Shown here piece by piece: positions 58,557-64,000 of a stretch of DNA of 64,000 nucleotides. Position numbers and translations under genes: made by a program. Every line of letters starts with the position of its first letter. Within the stretch, counting starts at the first letter, position 1. This stretch comes from Panax quinquefolius (taxonomy: Eukaryota; Streptophyta; Magnoliopsida; Apiales; Araliaceae): positions 134,511,575 to 134,575,574 of the forward strand of contig CM035163.1 of the NCBI GenBank assembly GCA_020205615.1, read 5' to 3'. Under the pieces are notes generated by a model, which saw nothing but the letters and a program-made list of their open reading frames with translations, made no database searches and was not told the origin of the DNA.

Positions 58557-59657
58557 TAGGGGTGCTCATCGGTAAAAAATCGAACCGGTATCGAAAAAAC
58601 CAAACCGATTTAAAAGCGAAAAACTCAAAAATTAAGAATCGTCTTTGATACTTAGAATAACCTGGATTAAGATAAAAGTCGGTCTTAGGTTTTTTCGGTT
58701 CGGTTATACCGCATGTATATAATTATTAATACTTTGGCATTTTTCCATCCCTTTGGAGCTGATTTACTTTGTTAAGAAATCCGCAGCTTTTATAGTACTT
58801 TGTGGAGCAAAACATTACACATCTAATTAACCATACTAAAACAGACTTCATTTTATAGTACTTTGTGCACCTTTACCATCCAATATCCATACTAATTACT
58901 AAAACAGTGGCTGTTGTCATGAGTTCATTTTGCCAGCTGCAGTTGCCACCACCACCTTACACCTCTATAGTGCCTCCACATCTCTGGCGTTGCCACCACC
59001 ACCGTCTCTTTCTCCTCAGCCTTATCATCATCATCACTAACCAAATTCATCTCATCAACATTAAATATTTTCTTCTCCGCGAAATTCTCTACAAAACAGA
59101 AAATACTAGTCCATGTAGAATTCAGCCCAAAATCGAGTGGACTACTCAAGATATCCGAAATTTCAGTCTTCTTCATAGAGAAGATAATGATTTATGGACT
59201 CGAGAAGAGAGAGGTAAGATTGTGAGATCATGGTATATATATATATCTCTTCAAACTTATATTTTTTGGGTTTGTAACAAATTTAATTTTTTTTTTATGC
59301 TAGTGTATACTTAAATTTGGTGAATATGATATGAGTTTATGGTGAGTATTATTTCACTCTTTGTCTTTGTAGTGTACATCATTCCTGCCATGTTAGAAAC
59401 ATAGAATGCTAACTCATGAAATCGTAACCTGTTGGATTTATCGTACCCATACAAGCATTCAAGAGAATCGATCAAAATTTTAGGTTTTTCCGCATTTTGA
59501 TTTTTACCGAATTCAAAAGTTCATTATCGCTACTCTGGATCAAAAAAGTATAATAGAATCGAAAAATCCAGATCTTGAAAAAAAGCTAATCTGATTAGTT
59601 TTAATTACAACCTGTTTCGATAAAAAGCGAAAAAATTAAATTTTTTTAGCACCCCTA
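58557..59657. mobile_element. Non-autonomous hAT element carrying a gene fragment
   Basis: 1,101 bp with 10-bp terminal inverted repeats TAGGGGTGCT and perfect 8-bp target duplications (atcctaag), the hAT signature. Subterminal regions repeat aagcgaaaaa/ttttt(c)cgg words on both sides (58600-58700, 59480-59645), as transposase-binding regions of hAT elements do. There is no transposase. The centre (about 58860-59320) is richer in G+C, has long open frames on both strands and looks like captured host DNA with an AP2/ERF start. Confidence 0.9.
58925..59176 (-). pseudogene. Possible AP2/ERF transcription-factor fragment captured by hAT
   Basis: The minus-strand 83-codon frame starts MKKTEISDILSSPLDFGLN and goes through an acidic DDDDKAEEKE stretch. 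It reaches PEMWRHYRGVR, close to the start of an AP2/ERF domain (normally K/HYRGVRRRPWGKF). After YRGVR it reads WWWQLQLAK and stops, so the domain is truncated or degenerate. It lies entirely within the hAT element. The match is short, so ERF identity is tentative. Confidence 0.4.
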
Positions 59658-59665
59658 ATCCTAAG
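59658..59665. repeat. Right 8-bp target duplication of hAT element (atcctaag)
   Basis: Pairs with 58549-58556. Confidence 0.95.
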
Positions 59666-59699
59666 TATTTTTTTATGTAAATAAACATGACATTAATTC

Positions 59700-60118
59700 A
59701 GGGGCGGATCCAGCTTGAAAGTTTGGGGTCAAATTTGATTTTTTTTTAAGAATAAAAATTTAATAAAATAAATCACAAAATTAAATAATTTTTAAATATT
59801 GTTTACAATAACATTTTTCGAAGTTTCGTTGTTTGAAATTGTTGCATGATAGTCTTATTTTTAATAGTTACAAAAATATCACGCTCAAAAATATCACATT
59901 TTTTAGTAACTGTAACTCTTCTGTTTTTTACCTTCTTAGTGTTTAGGAGAAGTAAATTGATTAAGACAATAAAATACTTAAGTTCTTATAGTAGTATTTT
60001 ATTTTAACAAGATAATAGCATATTCTTTTTTTCATTAATATAATAGTAGTGTACTAATATAATTGTAGTACTTTACTTATCTTGTTCCACTAAAGTTTAA
60101 AATTTATAAATATATTAA
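59700..60118. other. Intergenic sequence with a possible second hAT end
   Basis: caggggcggatccag at 59709-59723 is a common plant hAT/MITE terminus, but no matching right end or 8-bp duplication was found before 60336. The rest is A+T-rich and non-coding. Confidence 0.35.
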
Positions 60119-60126
60119 TAATTGTA

Positions 60127-60127
<1 letters not shown>

Positions 60128-60179
<52 letters not shown>
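60128..60179. repeat. (AT)n microsatellite
   Basis: About 25 AT units, directly beside the second TA-flanked MITE. It gives the long isoleucine/tyrosine frame seen on the minus strand. Confidence 0.95.
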
Positions 60180-60184
<5 letters not shown>

Positions 60185-60336
60185 CATCCACAAAGAACCT
60201 ATTGTTGGGGAGCAACCCATTTTTGGCCACCGCCATAAGCTCTACCCTACTGGACAATTTTTTTTTTTTTAATATAATTCTAAGAGAGCTTGTAATGGTG
60301 ACCAAAATGAGTTGCTCCTCAACAACCTATTAACGT
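60180..60336. mobile_element. TA-flanked MITE (Micron-like), copy 2, cut by an LTR
   Basis: Left end tctccatccacaaagaacct, then attgttggggagcaaccca, pairs with right part aaaatgagttgctcctcaac, then aacctatt. Related to 58066-58230. The right terminus is lost where the LTR starts at 60337, so the LTR inserted in the right arm. Confidence 0.7.
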
Positions 60337-62743
60337 TGTAAGACCCCAGCTTTTATAAATAAAGATGAATTTTTCTATAAATATTATTTTTGAATATTAT
60401 GGAATAAATTTGATATAATGTTATAGTTATTGGGTAATATTTATAAATTTTGCAAAAGTATGCAAGTTGTTATAAAATATTCGTTTGGCCTGGGAATATT
60501 CTTTTTGTTAGGGAATATTCGCATACAACTACTCAATCATTAGTGGACCCTATAATGTAATTATTGTTTTGATTGAGAAAAGCGACAAAAATATTTTATA
60601 AAAATAACTACGGAGGTGTTACTGATTAAAACCGTTGAACTACCCTAAGTGGTAAAAGTACGCGATGTCTGCGTGGTTGCATAAGAAGACACTACGGTAT
60701 TGATTATTGATGCTTACGTGAGAAGTCACTCACTATGCTTAATTATTACTACAGATAATTCTTGCATCATATCTCTTATATTATTGATTCAATTATAGTC
60801 ACAAAGATCATCATCGTATAATATGTTATAGTATTAAATCAATAATTGAGACGATAAGTTATAAATGATTAATAATTGTTGAAAGATTAAATATGTGTTG
60901 ATTAAAATAAAATGATTTGTGGTAAGTTTGATTATTTTATGGGGCTCTCATATGTCATCATCTAAGAGTCTCTTCGTCGATAGTAATTACCTTTGTGAAT
61001 AGTATATACCTTCACGATAGTATTTACCTTCGTTAATAGTAATTACCTTTACCGTACGTCGAACCACTTGTCGCTTTCACATTACAAAGCGTCGAACCAC
61101 TTGTCGTTTCACATTACAAAAGGCCAAACCACTTTTCTTTTCACATCATTAGTCGTCAAGCCACTTGCCTTTTCACACGGCGGGTCTTAAGCTAGAAATC
61201 TTCTATAAATAGAGGCCTAGTGCTTCATTATTTTCACGAATTCATTCAAGCTATAGAGAGAAAAGTATAGAGAATAAGAGAGAGAAGAAGAGTATTTTGT
61301 TACTACACCGCCGCGATATTCAATCTCCTACCAAAAGTAAGGGTGTTATTCTTTCTTATTCATGAAGAGAACTGTTGTTATTCCATTGCTTATTATTCAT
61401 TGGAATAACTTTGTATAATGTGGTTTACCTATACTTGGTGACATTCTTCTATTATTCTCATTGGAACATCCTGCTCATGTGTTTTACACCTTCACAGGTT
61501 CCGCTCTTTATTATTATTCTCATTGGAACATCACATGCATGTGTTTTACAATCGACCTTGTTCCGCCTTTTATTATTATTCTGCTGGAACATCCTCATGC
61601 ATGTATTTTACACCGACTCGTTCCGCCTTTATTATTATTCATTGGAACATCCATGCATGTGTGTTTTTCGCCGGACTGGTTCCATTCTTTATTATTCTCA
61701 TTGGAACATCCTCGTCTGCATGCGTTTCTGCTTGGGACACAGTTCCGTTATTTATTATTCTGTTGGAATAACTCACTTTGTCTGATGCCTATCGCATGCA
61801 TGGTGATTTCTTTTGTTATTCTATTCTTTATTATACCCAGTTGGTTAAAACTTTGACTTCTATACTCCATGAAATTAGTGGAATATCCTCGATATTTGCG
61901 TTTCATCCAAATCTTTTTCATGGAAATATTCTTCCGATCATTCTTGAATTTTACTCTACAAAACAAAGATCATCGTTGATAATTTGGGCGTTAATAATTC
62001 CTAGATAAAATAATTCTTGAAATTGTTTTATTGAATTCTTATATCATTGTCATCATCCTCATGTTTTTATTATGTTGAAAGTCATCGTGGCACAGTAGTG
62101 CATGATGGACTTGGTATGATTATGACCGAGAGACTATTCTGTGTAATCATGGCCGTAATGTTACAAATGATGTGATAAAAATCCTCGATTAGTAGTGGTG
62201 CATTGGTGGGCCGATTGTTGGCATGATCATGACCATTAATGAATACACAAATATTCTTGGCCCGTGAGTGCATGAATAATTGTGGTCGTGATACTAAAGA
62301 ATATCCTCGGCCGTAGTGCGAGGGGTGATTCGATGATGTGGAATATTTATTAAAGTGAGTCTCAAATATATATAATGATGATGAAAAACCTTTAAAACCT
62401 AAAAGATAGTAGACTTTATTTTCTACTTGACTCTTTTAATGGATCAATATTCACCGCAGATTAAACCGGTTGTCTATTATATTTTATCGGTTTAACATTG
62501 TTAAAGACTATTGATAATTTATTCGCATTATCTTAGTCATAATATTTCTTCTTTCAAATTTGGTTGAGCTCACCTTTCTTTCACTTGCTTTTCTTGAAAT
62601 GAGAATATAAATTGGGACGAGTCGGAAGCGAGTGATGGTCCTGAAGATAGCATTAGTAGTCCTCACTATTACGTGAAATAGTGTGATAATAATTGTAATG
62701 AGGACTCCTTTTTGAGTTTGTATAATATCTAGTAGGCGATATT
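60337..62743 (+). mobile_element. Type A gypsy LTR, interrupted near its 3' end
   Basis: Starts TGTAAGACCCCAGCTTTT and follows the type A LTR to agtaggcgatatt, where a second LTR begins. Only four 19-bp units (60975-61049), TATA at 61204-61212, 60-bp array at 61440-61765. The missing end (..gtatttaaactcac.. to GTCACA) presumably lies beyond the window. Confidence 0.88.
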
Positions 62744-64000
62744 TGTGAGACCCCAGATTTTATCGATAAAGATTTAAATTTTGTTAAAATAATTTTTTAA
62801 TATTATGGTGTGAATTTAAGATAATATTATAGTTGTGGGTAGTATTTATAAATTTTGCAAAGTATGCAAGTGGTTATATTATATTTGATTGATCGGGGAA
62901 TATTCGGTTTAGCGGGGAATATTAAATGCAATGACTACCAATCATTGGTGGACCCCACAAATGTAATTATTATCGGATTGAGAAAACGACAAAAATATTT
63001 TATTGAAATAACTATGAAGTTTTACCGTAGTTCTTGTTGAACTACTCGGTAGTAAAAATACGATGTCGTGTGGTTGCATAAGAAAGCACGGTATTGATTA
63101 TTGATGCTTATGTGAGAAGTCACTCGGTTTGATTCCATTATTGTCGATTAATAATATGAATTATTATAATGATAATGACGTTTTGTTTTATTCAGATTAT
63201 TAACGTAATAAAAAAGTAAACATCTTTATATAAAATTGAATACTTTATTAAAGTTATTCATAAATAGAATATATTATATTTTATTATGCATAGTGTTGCG
63301 TAGTGTTTTTGCATAGTATTTTTTGCATAGTATTGCATAGTGTTTGCATAGTAAAATGTTTTTATATAAATAAAATATATTATATTTTATTTAAAAGATT
63401 TTTCTTTAAATATGGATAGTCGATTAAAGTAAATCAATCTGGACCGTTCATGGATTAGTTACTATGCATTCCATTTTCCTATAAATAAAGCTCATTCCTT
63501 CATTATTTTCTTACGAATTCATTGAAACTCAGAGAGAGAAATTATAGAGAGAAGCTATAGAGAAAAATTATAGAAAGAAGAAGAGTATTCTCGCTACTTC
63601 ACTACTTCTATATTCAGTTCTTTTCTACGGTAAGGGTGTTATTCTTTCTTCTTGAAGAGAACTTACATTATTCCATTCATTATTATTACTGTTTGAATAA
63701 CTTTTGTAAAAGTGGCATACCTATACATAACTTTGTATCTGTGATATACCTATACTTGGTGAAATCCTTATGTTATTCCATTCTTATTATTACATTGGAA
63801 TAACTTTTATCACGCTGTTTTACCCTATACTTGGTGACATTCTTCTATTATTACATTGGAACATCACATGCATGTTTTTACACTGACCGTTCTGGTTAGC
63901 TTTTATTATTACATTGGAACATCACATGCATGTGTTTTACACATTCGATCCGTTCCATCTTTATTATTCTGTTAGAACATCCCATCTTTATTGTGAATTT
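62744..64000 (+). mobile_element. Type C gypsy LTR, continues past the window
   Basis: Begins TGTGAGACCCCAGATTTT inside the type A LTR. Its middle (63400-63520) matches the reverse complement of the solo LTR 33743-36319 (atatgga..gtc.gattaaagtaaatcaa.ctggaccg) and its TATA-like cctataaataaagctcattcc. The 60-bp array begins near 63835 and runs off the window. Internal region, if any, is not in view. Confidence 0.85.

Noticed and set aside
58865..59314. 149-codon plus-strand frame in the hAT element
   Set aside because: Antisense to the AP2/ERF-like frame and rich in His/Pro/Ile from low-complexity DNA. The minus frame is the better candidate.
1..64000. tRNA, rRNA or snoRNA genes
   Set aside because: No cloverleaf with box A/B, no rRNA core segment and no convincing C/D or H/ACA unit was spotted by eye. 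A tRNAscan or Infernal run would be needed to exclude small ones.

Overview
The window is plant nuclear DNA, most likely from a eudicot. Evidence for this is intron-containing plant gene families (an IQM calmodulin-binding protein, an OMA1-type M48 peptidase, NOP2 rRNA methyltransferase fragments), GT-AG introns rich in A+T, and a dense mix of Ty3/gypsy, Ty1/copia, hAT and MITE elements. No rRNA, tRNA, CRISPR array or bacterial operon was seen. The species cannot be fixed from the sequence alone.

Layout. Positions 1-12,640 are nested retrotransposons: an old plus-strand gypsy pol fragment is split by an LTR (103-2350) and by a complete 9.0 kb minus-strand gypsy-type element (2507-11516) with perfect 5-bp target duplications and no visible pol. 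Positions 12,640-18,700 are A+T-rich intergenic DNA with several MITE families. Positions 18,700-22,900 hold the one clearly intact host gene, an eight-coding-exon IQM gene with TATA box, G-box and probable 5'UTR intron. Positions 24,150-24,860 are a MITE filled with ATT microsatellite. Positions 25,318-27,725 are a minus-strand M48/OMA1-like peptidase gene with a foldback element in its second intron.

Positions 28,304-41,254 hold two partial tandem copies of the 5' half of a NOP2-like gene. The copies are separated by a decayed Ty1/copia element (30293-37475), which is itself split by a solo gypsy LTR (33743-36319). Both NOP2 copies share a frameshift in the third exon and each carries private lesions, so both look like pseudogenes. 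Copy 2 ends after the exon carrying SAM-binding motif I.

Positions 43,219-56,873 are the 3' part of a 5'-truncated gypsy element (LTR type B) into which a full 9.9 kb gypsy element (LTR type A, 44387-54316) has inserted. Positions 56,874-60,336 hold an A+T-rich long inverted repeat, TA-flanked MITEs, and a 1.1 kb hAT element with perfect 8-bp target duplications that seems to carry a fragment of an AP2/ERF-like gene. Positions 60,337-64,000 are two further gypsy LTRs, one inserted in the other.

The gypsy LTRs fall into three related types. A: 2507-5314, 8800-11516, 44387-46932, 51769-54316, 60337-62743. B: 103-2350, and 44325-44386 plus 54317-56873. C: 33743-36319, 62744-64000. Type A carries a 19-bp tandem array upstream of a TATA box and an array of about 60 bp downstream of it. 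The array length varies from 4 to 13 units. Host genes read cleanly while retroelement reading frames are full of small indels near C/G-containing motifs. That pattern could be decay, or consensus errors at methylated repeats.
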